Below, piece by piece: positions 16,686 to 24,703 of a stretch of 64,000 bases of DNA. The notes beneath the pieces are model-generated. The model had not been told where the DNA came from. It searched no databases and saw only the letters and a program-made list of their open reading frames with translations. Numbering within the stretch: position 1 is the first letter of the stretch; each line of letters begins with the position of its first letter. Made by a program: the position numbers and the translations under genes. This DNA comes from Enemella dayhoffiae. GTDB taxonomy: Bacteria > Actinomycetota > Actinomycetes > Propionibacteriales > Propionibacteriaceae. The stretch lies in assembly GCF_002250625.1 (NCBI RefSeq), contig NZ_NMVQ01000023.1:1-64000 (forward strand), in the 5' to 3' direction.

Positions 16686-19600
16686 ATGGGACTGGGCAAG
16701 GTGATGCTCGACTGGCCGGTGATCCGCCAGTTCCGTTCCGGGGACCTCCTGGGCCGGGGACCGGCGGTCACCAGTGAGCGCACCCGGGAGCTGACCCCAC
16801 GCACCAACACCGCCGACCACGTGGCCCGCAGCATCTGCCCCTATTGCGCCGTCGGGTGCGGCCAGCGGGTGTTCGTGCAGGACGGCCGGGTCACCCAGAT
16901 CGAGGGGGACCCGGACTCGCCGATCAGCCGCGGTCGGCTGTGCCCCAAGGGCGCGGCCAGCGAACAGCTGGTGAACGCCCCGAACCGGCAGACGAAGGTC
17001 CTCTACCGTCGACCGCACGGCACCGAGTGGGAGCGCCTCGACCTCGACACCGCGCTCGACATGATCGCCAACCGTTTCCTCGAGGCCCGTCGCGCCCATT
17101 GGCAGGATCACGACGACCAGGGCCGCCGGGTCAACCGCACCATGGGCGTGGCCGCCCTGGGCGGGGCGACGCTGGACAACGAGGAGAACTACCTGATCAA
17201 GAAGTTGTTCACCGCCGCCGGAGCGATCCAGATCGAGAACCAGGCCCGGATATGACACTCCGCCACGGTTCCCGGTCTGGGGACCTCGTTCGGGCGCGGG
17301 GGCGCCACGCAGACACTGCAGGATCTGGCCGAGTCTGACTGCATCGTCATCCAGGGCTCCAACATGGCCGAGTGCCACCCGGTGGGCTTCCAGTGGGTGA
17401 CCGAGGCGAAGGCGCGCGGCGCCCGGGTGATCCATGTCGACCCGCGCTTCACCCGCACCTCGGCGGTCTCCGACCGGCACATCCCGATCCGGGTGGGCTC
17501 CGACATCGCGCTGCTGGGTGGGCTGATCAACCACGTCCTGAGCAACGAGCTGTACTTCCACGAATACGTGCAGCACTACACCAACGGCCCCACCCTGGTC
17601 GGGGAGGGGTTCGTCGACACCGAGGACCTGGACGGGTTGTTCAGCGGGTTCGACCCGGAGTTGAACGCCTACGACCCGGCGAGCTGGGCGTACGCCGAGG
17701 GCCCGGAGACCGAATCCGGTGACGACACCGACCGGATCCAGGGCCCGGCCGGAGGGGACACTCATGGCGCCGAGCTGGGCGAGGCCTCCCACGGCGAGTC
17801 GCACGGCTCCGGTGGTCCGGCGTTGGACCACGCCAGCGTGCTCCGTGACGATTCGATGACCGACCCGCGCTGCGTGCTGCAGCTGCTCAAGCGCCACTAC
17901 CGGCGCTACACCCCCGAGATGGTGGCCCAGGTCTGCGGCATCAGCGTGGCCGACTTCCAGTATCTGGCCGAGTCGGTGACCAGCAACTCGGGCCGGGACC
18001 GGACCACCGCCTTCTGCTACGCGGTCGGCTGGACCCAGCACACCGACGGTGCGCAGATCATCCGCACCGCCTCGATCCTGCAGCTGCTGCTCGGCAACGT
18101 GGGCCGCCCCGGTGGCGGAGTGATGGCGTTGCGCGGTCACGCCTCGATCCAGGGGTCCACCGACATCCCCACGCTCTACAACCTGCTGCCGGGCTACCTG
18201 CCCATGCCACGGGCCGGTCAGGAGGACTTCGCGGCCTATCTGCAGACCGCCGGATCCAAGCAGGAGAAGGGATTCTGGGCGAACGCTGACGCCTACGCGG
18301 TCAACCTGCTGAAGGCGTGGTGGGGGGACGCGGCGACCGAGGAGAACGAGTACGGCTACCAGTTCCTGCCCCGGCTCACCGGCGCGCACGGCACCTACCA
18401 GACCACGCTGGGGATGCTGGACGGCCAGGTCGACGGCTATCTGGTGATCGGGCAGAACCCGGCGGTGGGATCCGCCAACGCCCGGCTGCAGCGGCGCGCG
18501 CTGGCCGCGCTCAAGTGGCTGGTGGTACGCGACCTGCGGCTGATCGAGACCGCCACCTTCTGGTCCGACGGTCCCGAGGTGGAGAACGGGGAGGTGGCAC
18601 CCGCCGACATCGGGACCGAGGTGTTCTTCCTGCCGGCGGCCACCCACGTGGAGAAGGCGGGCAGCTTCACCCAGACGCAGCGGCTGCTGCAGTGGCGGGA
18701 AAAGGCGCTCGATCCGCCGGGTGAGGCGATGAGCGATCTGCAGTTCGCGTACCTGCTCGGGCAGCGGATCCGGGAGCGCGTAGCCGGCTCCACCGACCCC
18801 CGTGACCGCGGGCTGCAGGAGCTCACCTGGGACTACCGACTCGACGAGCAGGGCGAGATCGACGCGGAGTCGGTGCTGGCGGAGATCAATGGCCGCCACC
18901 TCACCGGCGAGAAGGCTGGCCAACCGCTCTCCAGCTATCTGGAGATGACCGCCGACGGCTCCACCTCGGGTGGGTGCTGGATCTACACCGGGGTGTACGC
19001 CGACGGCGTCAACCAGGCCAACCGGCGCCGACCGGGGCGGGAGCAGGACCCGATCGCGCCCGAGTGGGGTTGGTCGTGGCCGGCGAACCGGCGGATCCTC
19101 TACAACCGCGCCTCGGCAGACCTCGACGGCAAACCATGGAGCGAGCGCAAGAAGCTGATCTGGTGGGATGAGGAGCAGCGGCGCTGGGTCGGTCGCGACG
19201 TGCCGGACTTCCCGGTCGACATGGCCCCCGACCACCGCGGCAGCGGGGTCGAGGGTGGCCCGGAGGCGTTGGACGGTGACGACCCGTTCATCATGCAGGC
19301 CGACGGAAAGGGCTGGCTGTACGCGCCCAAGGGCATGGTGGACGGCCCGATGCCCACCCATTACGAGGGGGCGGAGTCGCCGGTGCCGAACCCGCTCTAC
19401 GGTCAGCAGACAAACCCGGCGAAGAAGACGTTCCCGCGCCCCGACAACCAGTTCGTGGTCGGCGCCGACGCGGTCGCGGTGTACCCCTATCAGTTCACCA
19501 CCTACCGGTTGACCGAGCACCACACCGCCGGCGGGATGAGCCGGTTCCTGCCCTACCTGTCGGAGCTGCAGCCGGAGATGTTCTGCGAGATCTCCCCGGA

Positions 19601-19973
19601 ACTGGCCGCCGAGCGCGGGCTGGAGAACGGCGGCTGGGCCACCCTGGTCAGCCCGCGCGCCGCGATCGAGACCCGGGTGCTGGTGACCGAGCGGGTGTCC
19701 TCGCTGCAGGTCGCCGGACGGACCATGCACCAGATCGGGCTGCCCTACCACTGGGGTGTGGGTGCCCGCGCCGTGGTCGAGGGTGACGCCGCCAACGATC
19801 TGCTGGGCATCGTGCTCGACCCGAACGTGCAGATCCAGGAGTCGAAGGTCGGCATGTGCGACATCCGGCCGGGCCGCCGCCCGCGCGGACCAGCGTTGTC
19901 CGCGCTCGTCGCCGACTATCAGCGGCGGGCCGGCCTGCAGCCCGAAACCAGCCCGAGGAAGGGGAAGCGCTGA
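16686..19973 (+). CDS. Formate dehydrogenase catalytic subunit, selenocysteine-containing
   Basis: One 1095-residue molybdopterin oxidoreductase interrupted in frame by TGA at 17253-17255, which I read as selenocysteine 190. The residues around it, IENQARI-Sec-HSATVPGLGTSFGRGG, match the active site of FdnG/FdhF-type enzymes, where Sec or Cys ligates Mo/W. The N-terminus binds one [4Fe-4S] cluster (CPYCAVGC at 51-58, Cys86). No Tat signal is visible, so the enzyme should face the cytoplasm, unlike E. coli FdnG. ATG 16686 follows GGAGAGGAG by five bases. The Fe-S and membrane subunits follow with overlapping starts, and selD, tRNA-Sec, selA and selB lie just downstream. A naive gene caller would split this into a 190-residue and an 869-residue piece. 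Confidence 0.95.
17253..17285 (+). promoter_or_regulatory. SECIS element directing UGA to selenocysteine
   Basis: Starting 11 nt after the UGA, a 7-bp stem (GGTTCCC at 17267-17273 with GGGGACC at 17279-17285, one T-G wobble) closes the loop GGTCT (17274-17278). A GGUCU apical loop at 11 nt is the geometry I recall for the E. coli fdhF SECIS, which SelB's C-terminal winged helices bind. The element lies inside the coding sequence, as in all bacterial SECIS. Confidence 0.92.
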
Positions 19974-21082
19974 TGGGGTTCTGGCGCCAGCAACTCATCG
20001 GGGCGACCAACCCCGCGCGTGATGCCGCGTGGCAGGAAGTCAAGCCCCGCAAGGGTTTCTTCACCGACACCTCCATCTGCATCGGCTGCAAGGCGTGCGA
20101 GGTCGCCTGCAAGGAGTGGAACCACGTGCCGACCCGCAGCCACGGTCGGGAGCGGCACGGGGGAGTGCTCGGCCTGAGCACCGAGTCCTACGACAACACT
20201 GGGCACCTGGGCGCCGACACGTGGCGGCACGTGGCGTTCATCGAGCAGGGACCTGAGCAGTTGGCGCGCGCCCGGCGTACCGGATCGGTGGACCTGGGCA
20301 TGCCGCGCGTACGCCCGACGGTGGCTGAGCCTGTCGGGACGGTGGCTGAGCCTGTCGAAGCCACCCCTTCGACGGGCTCAGGGGACGTTGCAGGACCAGG
20401 CTCAGGGGACGTTGCAGGACCAGGTTCAGGGGTCGGGTTCGCCGAACCCGACGACACCCTGCCTCCGGTGCGCTGGCTGATGAGCTCTGACGTGTGCAAG
20501 CACTGCACCCACGCGGGCTGCCTGGACGTGTGCCCGACCGGGGCGCTGTTTCGGACCGAATACGGCACCGTGGTGGTCCAACCCGACGTCTGCAACGGCT
20601 GCGGATACTGCGTCGGCTCCTGCCCGTTCGGGGTGATCGGACGGCGGGAGAACGGCCTGGTCGAGCTGGCCGACGGCAGCAGCGCCAAGCCCCCGAACGC
20701 CGGCGTGGCCCAGAAGTGCACGCTGTGCTATGACCGGATCCGGGAGGACCAGACGCCCGCGTGCGCCCAGACCTGTCCCACCACCAGCATCAAGTTCGGC
20801 GACCACGACGAAATGGTGCGGTTGGCCCGGGAACGGCTGGAAGTGCTGCACGCACAGGGACATCCCGAGGCCCGGCTCTACGGCACCAACCCCGACGACG
20901 GGGTCGGGGGGACGGGATCGGTGTTCCTGCTGATGGACGAGCCGGAGGCGTACGGGCTGCCGCCCGATCCGATCGTGACCACCGCCGTGCTGCCGAAGAT
21001 GTTCACCATGGCAGGGATCGCGGGCACCGCGCTGATCGGCGCGGTGCTGGCCGCCTTTGCCGGGGGCGTGGTCCGACGATGA
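19973..21082 (+). CDS. Formate dehydrogenase iron-sulfur subunit
   Basis: A 369-residue ferredoxin-like electron-transfer subunit with four [4Fe-4S] Cys clusters: CIGCKACEVAC at residues 36-46, CKHCTHAGCLDVCP, CNGCGYCVGSCP and CTLCYDRI...CAQTCP. A single membrane helix near the C-terminus (about residues 343-365) anchors it. The start overlaps the catalytic subunit stop (TGATG). Residues 116-153 (20318-20431) are a low-complexity Gly/Ser/Pro/Val insertion encoded by dispersed repeat DNA, without disruption of the frame. It carries electrons from the Sec subunit to the NrfD-like membrane protein. Confidence 0.93.
   Translation: MGFWRQQLIGATNPARDAAWQEVKPRKGFFTDTSICIGCKACEVACKEWNHVPTRSHGRERHGGVLGLSTESYDNTGHLGADTWRHVAFIEQGPEQLARARRTGSVDLGMPRVRPTVAEPVGTVAEPVEATPSTGSGDVAGPGSGDVAGPGSGVGFAEPDDTLPPVRWLMSSDVCKHCTHAGCLDVCPTGALFRTEYGTVVVQPDVCNGCGYCVGSCPFGVIGRRENGLVELADGSSAKPPNAGVAQKCTLCYDRIREDQTPACAQTCPTTSIKFGDHDEMVRLARERLEVLHAQGHPEARLYGTNPDDGVGGTGSVFLLMDEPEAYGLPPDPIVTTAVLPKMFTMAGIAGTALIGAVLAAFAGGVVRR
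20318..20431 (+). repeat. Family A dispersed repeats inserted in frame in fdhB
   Basis: Two tandem copies of GGTGGCTGAGCCTGTCG (20321 and 20341) are followed by an inverted copy, so that GAGCCTGTCGAAG (20348-20360) pairs with CTTCGACGGGCTC (20367-20379, one mismatch). Next come two identical 24-bp units (20375-20398 and 20399-20422), each encoding eight residues. The length is a multiple of three and no stop is created. The core is the one found at 30276, 42270 and 46841. Confidence 0.9.
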
Positions 21083-22149
21083 CGACCAGACCCTTCGACG
21101 ATGACCGGCCGCCGCTGCTCGGACCCCGGAAACGCCGTGACGGTGACGGTTCCAGGCGACGCAGCGATCCGAACGCCACCGTGCCGGAGGCCGAGTTCAT
21201 CAGCTACTACGGGCACAACGTGGTCCAACCGCCGCCGTGGGAGTGGCCGATCCCGGCGTACCTGTTCCTCGGTGGGCTCGCCGCCGGCTCCGGCCTGGTC
21301 GCCGCCGGCGGACACTTCACCGGGCGACCGCGGCTGCGTCGCCGCGGCCGGTACGCCGCGATCGGCGCGGCGGCCCTCGGCGGCGCGGCGCTGGCCAAGG
21401 ACCTGGGCCGACCCGAGCGGGTGCTGAACATGTTCCGCACCGTCAAGCTCACCTCGCCGATGTCGGTCGGTACCTGGATCCTCACCGGGTTCGGCGCCTG
21501 CACCGGCGCGGCCGTCGGGCTGGAGCTGCTCCGGCCGCGGCTGCGGTCGGGGAGCGGACTGGCCGGGGCGGCCGGCGTGGTCGACGGACTGGCCAGTGCC
21601 GGTTCGGCGTTCTTCGCGCCACCGCTGGCGGCGTACACCGCCGTGCTGCTCGCCGACACGGCCGCACCCACCTGGCACGAGTCCTATCGGGAGCTGCCGT
21701 TCGTGTTCGTCAGCTCCGCGCTGGCCGCCGGGACCGGGCTGTCCATGATCACCACCCCGACCGCCGAAACCAGGGGCCCGGTGCGACAGTTGGCCGTGCT
21801 GGGCGCGGCCTGCGAGTTGGGGATCGGGGAACTGATGACCCGTCGCCTGGGGGAGTTGGCCGAGCCGTTCGAGGAACCCCCGGCGAAGCGGTGGCACCAG
21901 GTGGCCCGGGTGCTCACGGTCGTCGGCGCGGTCGGTGCCGCCGTGGTCGGGGGGACGCGGGTTGGTGCGGCGCTGTCCGGTGCGGCGCTGATCGGCGGCT
22001 CGCTGGCCACCCGGTTCGCGGTGTTCCACGCCGGCATCACGTCCGCGAAGGACCCGCGCTACACGGTACGCCCCCAGCGCGCCCGCGCTGCCGCTGCCGC
22101 GGCCGAGGGGCGTGGCGTCACCCAACCCGGCGGTGAGTGGCCCCGCTGA
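21079..22149 (+). CDS. NrfD/PsrC-like membrane subunit of formate dehydrogenase
   Basis: A 356-residue polytopic protein. After a charged N-terminus (about 40 residues) comes FISYYGHNVVQPPPWEWPIPAYL-type sequence and roughly eight membrane helices, typical of NrfD-family quinone-interacting subunits that lack haem. It overlaps the Fe-S subunit by 4 nt (ATGA) and completes a three-subunit enzyme: Sec catalytic, Fe-S, membrane. Electrons from formate probably go to the menaquinone pool. It ends before a large hairpin shared with the convergent selD gene. Confidence 0.85.
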   Translation: MTTRPFDDDRPPLLGPRKRRDGDGSRRRSDPNATVPEAEFISYYGHNVVQPPPWEWPIPAYLFLGGLAAGSGLVAAGGHFTGRPRLRRRGRYAAIGAAALGGAALAKDLGRPERVLNMFRTVKLTSPMSVGTWILTGFGACTGAAVGLELLRPRLRSGSGLAGAAGVVDGLASAGSAFFAPPLAAYTAVLLADTAAPTWHESYRELPFVFVSSALAAGTGLSMITTPTAETRGPVRQLAVLGAACELGIGELMTRRLGELAEPFEEPPAKRWHQVARVLTVVGAVGAAVVGGTRVGAALSGAALIGGSLATRFAVFHAGITSAKDPRYTVRPQRARAAAAAAEGRGVTQPGGEWPR

Positions 22150-22152
22150 TCC

Positions 22153-22240
22153 CCAATGGCCATTCAGCGAACCGCCTTGCCGCCCGGCGAACCCCACGGG
22201 GTCAGGCGAATGGCACCAGGGTTCGCTGGATCGCCATTGG
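22153..22240. terminator. Large bidirectional hairpin between fdh and selD
   Basis: Two 21-nt arms (22153-22173 and 22220-22240) pair with two mismatches and enclose an inner stem (CCCCACGGGG near 22192-22201). It occupies almost all of the 106-bp gap between the convergent fdh operon and selD, so it can terminate transcription from both sides. Confidence 0.75.
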
Positions 22241-22255
22241 AGGGGCGCTGGATGG

Positions 22256-23242
22256 TCAGCGGACCGTGATCACCGGGCCATCCCCGGCCGGGACCAGCTC
22301 ACCGATCACCGGGGCGCCAGCGATCTCACCGGCGAGCAGCAGCCCTCCGGAGGTTTGGGCGTCGGCGAGCAGCAACAGTTCGTCCTCGGCAACTTCTGCC
22401 GACAGGTGCGGGGCCACCCAGTCCAGGTTGCGCCGGCTGCCGCCGGGCACGAACCCCTCGGCCAGCGACTGCCTGGCCGCGGCCAGCATCGGTACCGCCC
22501 GGTGGTCGATGACCGCCGCCACCCCCGAGGCGCGGCACAGCTTGTAGAGGTGGCCGAGCAGGCCGAAACCGGTGACATCGGTGGCCGCCCGGATGCCCGC
22601 CGCCAGAGCCGCTGCCGAGGCGTCCGCATTCAGCGCGGTCATCGACGCGACTGCCTCCTCGAACCGCTCACCGGTGGCCTTGTGCCGGTTGTTGAGTACG
22701 CCGACCCCCAGCGGCTTTGTCAGCGACAGCGGCAATCCCGGCTGTCCCGCGTCGTTGCGCAGCAGCCGGTCGGCCTTCCCCCGCCCGGTGACCGCGAGGC
22801 CGTAGATCGGTTCGGGGTTGTCGATGCTGTGCCCACCGGCCAGCGGCGTCGCGGCCTGCCGGCAGACCGCCAGCCCGCCGCGCAGCACCTCGGTGGCGAG
22901 TTCGGTCGGCAGCACCCCGCGCGGCCACCCCAGCAGGTTGATCGCCAGCATCGGCGTACCCCCCATCGCATAGATGTCGCTCAGCGCATTGGCCGCGGCG
23001 ATCCGCCCCCAGTCGAACGGGTCGTCGACCACCGGGGTGAAGAAATCGGTGGTGGAGATGATCACCGTGCCATCGCCGGCCGGGTCGAGCAGCACCGCCG
23101 CGGCGTCGTCACCGTGCTCCAGCCCGACCACCAGTTCGGGGGAGTCCACGCCGACGAGCCCGGACACCATCTGCTCCAGTTCGCCGGGTGGGATCTTGCA
23201 GGCACAGCCGCCGCCGTGGGCATACGAGGTGAGGCGTTTCAT
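22256..23242 (-). CDS. selD: Selenide, water dikinase (selenophosphate synthetase)
   Basis: A 328-residue enzyme making selenophosphate from selenide and ATP, the selenium donor for Sec-tRNA. The N-terminal HGGGCACK holds the active-site Cys13 and Lys16 (equivalent to Cys17 and Lys20 of E. coli); the protein itself uses Cys, not Sec, at this position. The phosphate-binding ISTTDFFTPVVDDPF and AANALSDIYAMGG motifs are intact. It is divergent from tRNA-Sec/selA/selB and convergent with the fdh operon. TAGAGT stands 6 nt before the ATG, pointing to a leaderless message. Confidence 0.96.
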   Translation of the reverse strand: MKRLTSYAHGGGCACKIPPGELEQMVSGLVGVDSPELVVGLEHGDDAAAVLLDPAGDGTVIISTTDFFTPVVDDPFDWGRIAAANALSDIYAMGGTPMLAINLLGWPRGVLPTELATEVLRGGLAVCRQAATPLAGGHSIDNPEPIYGLAVTGRGKADRLLRNDAGQPGLPLSLTKPLGVGVLNNRHKATGERFEEAVASMTALNADASAAALAAGIRAATDVTGFGLLGHLYKLCRASGVAAVIDHRAVPMLAAARQSLAEGFVPGGSRRNLDWVAPHLSAEVAEDELLLLADAQTSGGLLLAGEIAGAPVIGELVPAGDGPVITVR

Positions 23243-23248
23243 GGGCCC

Positions 23249-23254
23249 ACTCTA
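23249..23254 (-). promoter_or_regulatory. -10 element of a leaderless selD promoter
   Basis: TAGAGT on the minus strand ends 6 nt before the selD ATG. A TANNNT box at this spacing is the hallmark of leaderless transcripts in actinobacteria. On the opposite strand, TACAGT (23265-23270) could be the -10 box of the tRNA-Sec transcript. Confidence 0.6.
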
Positions 23255-23281
23255 GGCCGCGCGCTACAGTCGGCGGGCAGA

Positions 23282-23377
23282 GGAGGCGTCTGGGTACCTG
23301 GTGGGCCCCCCGGTCTTCAAAACCGGTGAGATCGAGTACCTCGGTCTGGCGGGTTCGATTCCCGTCCGCCTCCGCCA
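23282..23377 (+). tRNA. selC: Selenocysteine tRNA (anticodon UCA)
   Basis: A 96-nt tRNA with anticodon TCA at 23317-23319 in the loop CTTCAAA on a CCGGT/ACCGG stem. A six-pair D stem with one bulge, an 8-bp variable arm (AGATCGAG with CTCGGTCT around loop TAC), the TTCGATT T loop, discriminator G and encoded CCA (23375-23377) all fit tRNA-Sec. The acceptor has seven clean pairs (GGAGGCG with CGCCTCC); position 8 is a T-C mismatch, while G23348 can pair with C23366 to give a six-pair T stem, keeping the 13-bp stack. It lies 21 nt upstream of selA, probably in the same transcript. Confidence 0.95.
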
Positions 23378-23398
23378 GCTCGACGGGCAGGAGGAGGC

Positions 23399-24703
23399 GT
23401 GAGCGATCCGCGGCGCGACATCCCGCGCACCGACGCGCTGCTGGCCCGGCCCGCCATGCTCGCGGCCAGCGAACGGCTCGGGAGCGAGGCCGTGCGGGCG
23501 GTGGTACGCCGTGCCCAGGACCAGGCACGGGCCGGCCGGATCACCCCCGAGCAGGTCGCCGGGTGTGCCGAACGAGACCTGAGCGGACCGACCCCACTGC
23601 GCGCCGTGCTCAACGCCACCGGGATCGTGGTGCACACCAACCTCGGCCGGGCCCCGTTGTCGGAGGCCGCGGTGCGGGCCATCGTCGAGGCCAGCGGGTA
23701 CGCCGACGTCGAGCTCGACCTCGCCACCGGCCGCCGCGCCCGACGCGGCGCCGCCGCGCTGACCGCGCTGCGCACCGCCTGCCCGGGCGCCGAGGACGCG
23801 TTGGTGGTGAACAACGGGGCCGCCGCGTTGGTGCTCGCCACCACCGCCCTGGCCGCCGGGCGTGAGGTGATCGTCTCCCGCGGCGAACTGGTCGAGATCG
23901 GCGACGGCTTCCGGTTGCCGGAGTTGATCGCCTCCGCCGGGGCACGAATCCGCGAGGTGGGCACCACCAATCGCACCCACCCGGCCGACTATGCCGAGGC
24001 CGTCGGACCGGACACCGGCTGCATCCTCAAGGTGCACCCGAGCAACTTCGCGGTCACCGGATTCACGGCCAGCGTTGGGATCGCGGAGCTCGCTGGGCTC
24101 GGGGTCCCGGTCGTGGCCGACCTCGGCTCCGGCCTGTTGGCCCCCGACCCGGCGTTGCCCGACGAGCCCGACGCCGCCACCGCACTCGCCGCTGGCGCCG
24201 ACCTGGTCACCGCCAGCGGGGACAAGCTGCTCGGCGGCCCGCAGGCGGGATTGTTGCTGGGCGAGGCAGAACTCGTGCAGCGCCTACGCCGGCACCCCCT
24301 GCAACGCGCGCTGCGCGTGGACAAGCTCACCCTGGCCGCGCTGCACGCCACCCTGACCGGACCCGTGCCGCCGGTGAGCGACCATCGCCGCGCCGATCCC
24401 GCTCGGCTGAAGGAGCGCTGCCAACGCTTGGCCGACCGACTGGAGTTCCCGGCCGACGTGGTCCCGAGCACCGGTCACGTCGGCGGCGGCGGCGCTCCCG
24501 GCGTCCCGCTGCCCGGCTGGGCGGTCGCCGTGCCAGAGCCGCTGGCCGAAGCGCTGCGTCTCGGCGACCCGGCGGTGCTCGCCCGCACCGAACACGGCCG
24601 CTGTCTGGTCGACCCGCGCTGCATCCCCGCCGGCCGCGACGACGACCTGATCGCCGCAATCACCTGTGCCGCACGGAAAGCGGGGATCGCCGGGTGCGGG
24701 TGA
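23399..24703 (+). CDS. selA: L-seryl-tRNA(Sec) selenium transferase
   Basis: A 434-residue PLP enzyme that converts Ser-tRNA(Sec) to Sec-tRNA(Sec) with selenophosphate. The PLP lysine lies in SGDKLLGGPQAG, the family signature; NATGIVVHTNLGRAP and VLVEIGDGFR-like segments (GELVEIGDGF) are also present. GTG 23399 follows GAGGAGG. The gene starts 21 nt after the tRNA it acts on, and its end overlaps selB by 10 nt. A bacterial SelA, rather than PSTK/SepSecS, confirms the bacterial Sec route. Confidence 0.97.
   Translation: MSDPRRDIPRTDALLARPAMLAASERLGSEAVRAVVRRAQDQARAGRITPEQVAGCAERDLSGPTPLRAVLNATGIVVHTNLGRAPLSEAAVRAIVEASGYADVELDLATGRRARRGAAALTALRTACPGAEDALVVNNGAAALVLATTALAAGREVIVSRGELVEIGDGFRLPELIASAGARIREVGTTNRTHPADYAEAVGPDTGCILKVHPSNFAVTGFTASVGIAELAGLGVPVVADLGSGLLAPDPALPDEPDAATALAAGADLVTASGDKLLGGPQAGLLLGEAELVQRLRRHPLQRALRVDKLTLAALHATLTGPVPPVSDHRRADPARLKERCQRLADRLEFPADVVPSTGHVGGGGAPGVPLPGWAVAVPEPLAEALRLGDPAVLARTEHGRCLVDPRCIPAGRDDDLIAAITCAARKAGIAGCG

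Noticed and set aside
17253-17255. TGA as a true stop splitting formate dehydrogenase into two genes
   Set aside because: Same frame on both sides, active-site homology through the codon, a fitting SECIS hairpin, and the full Sec machinery next door.
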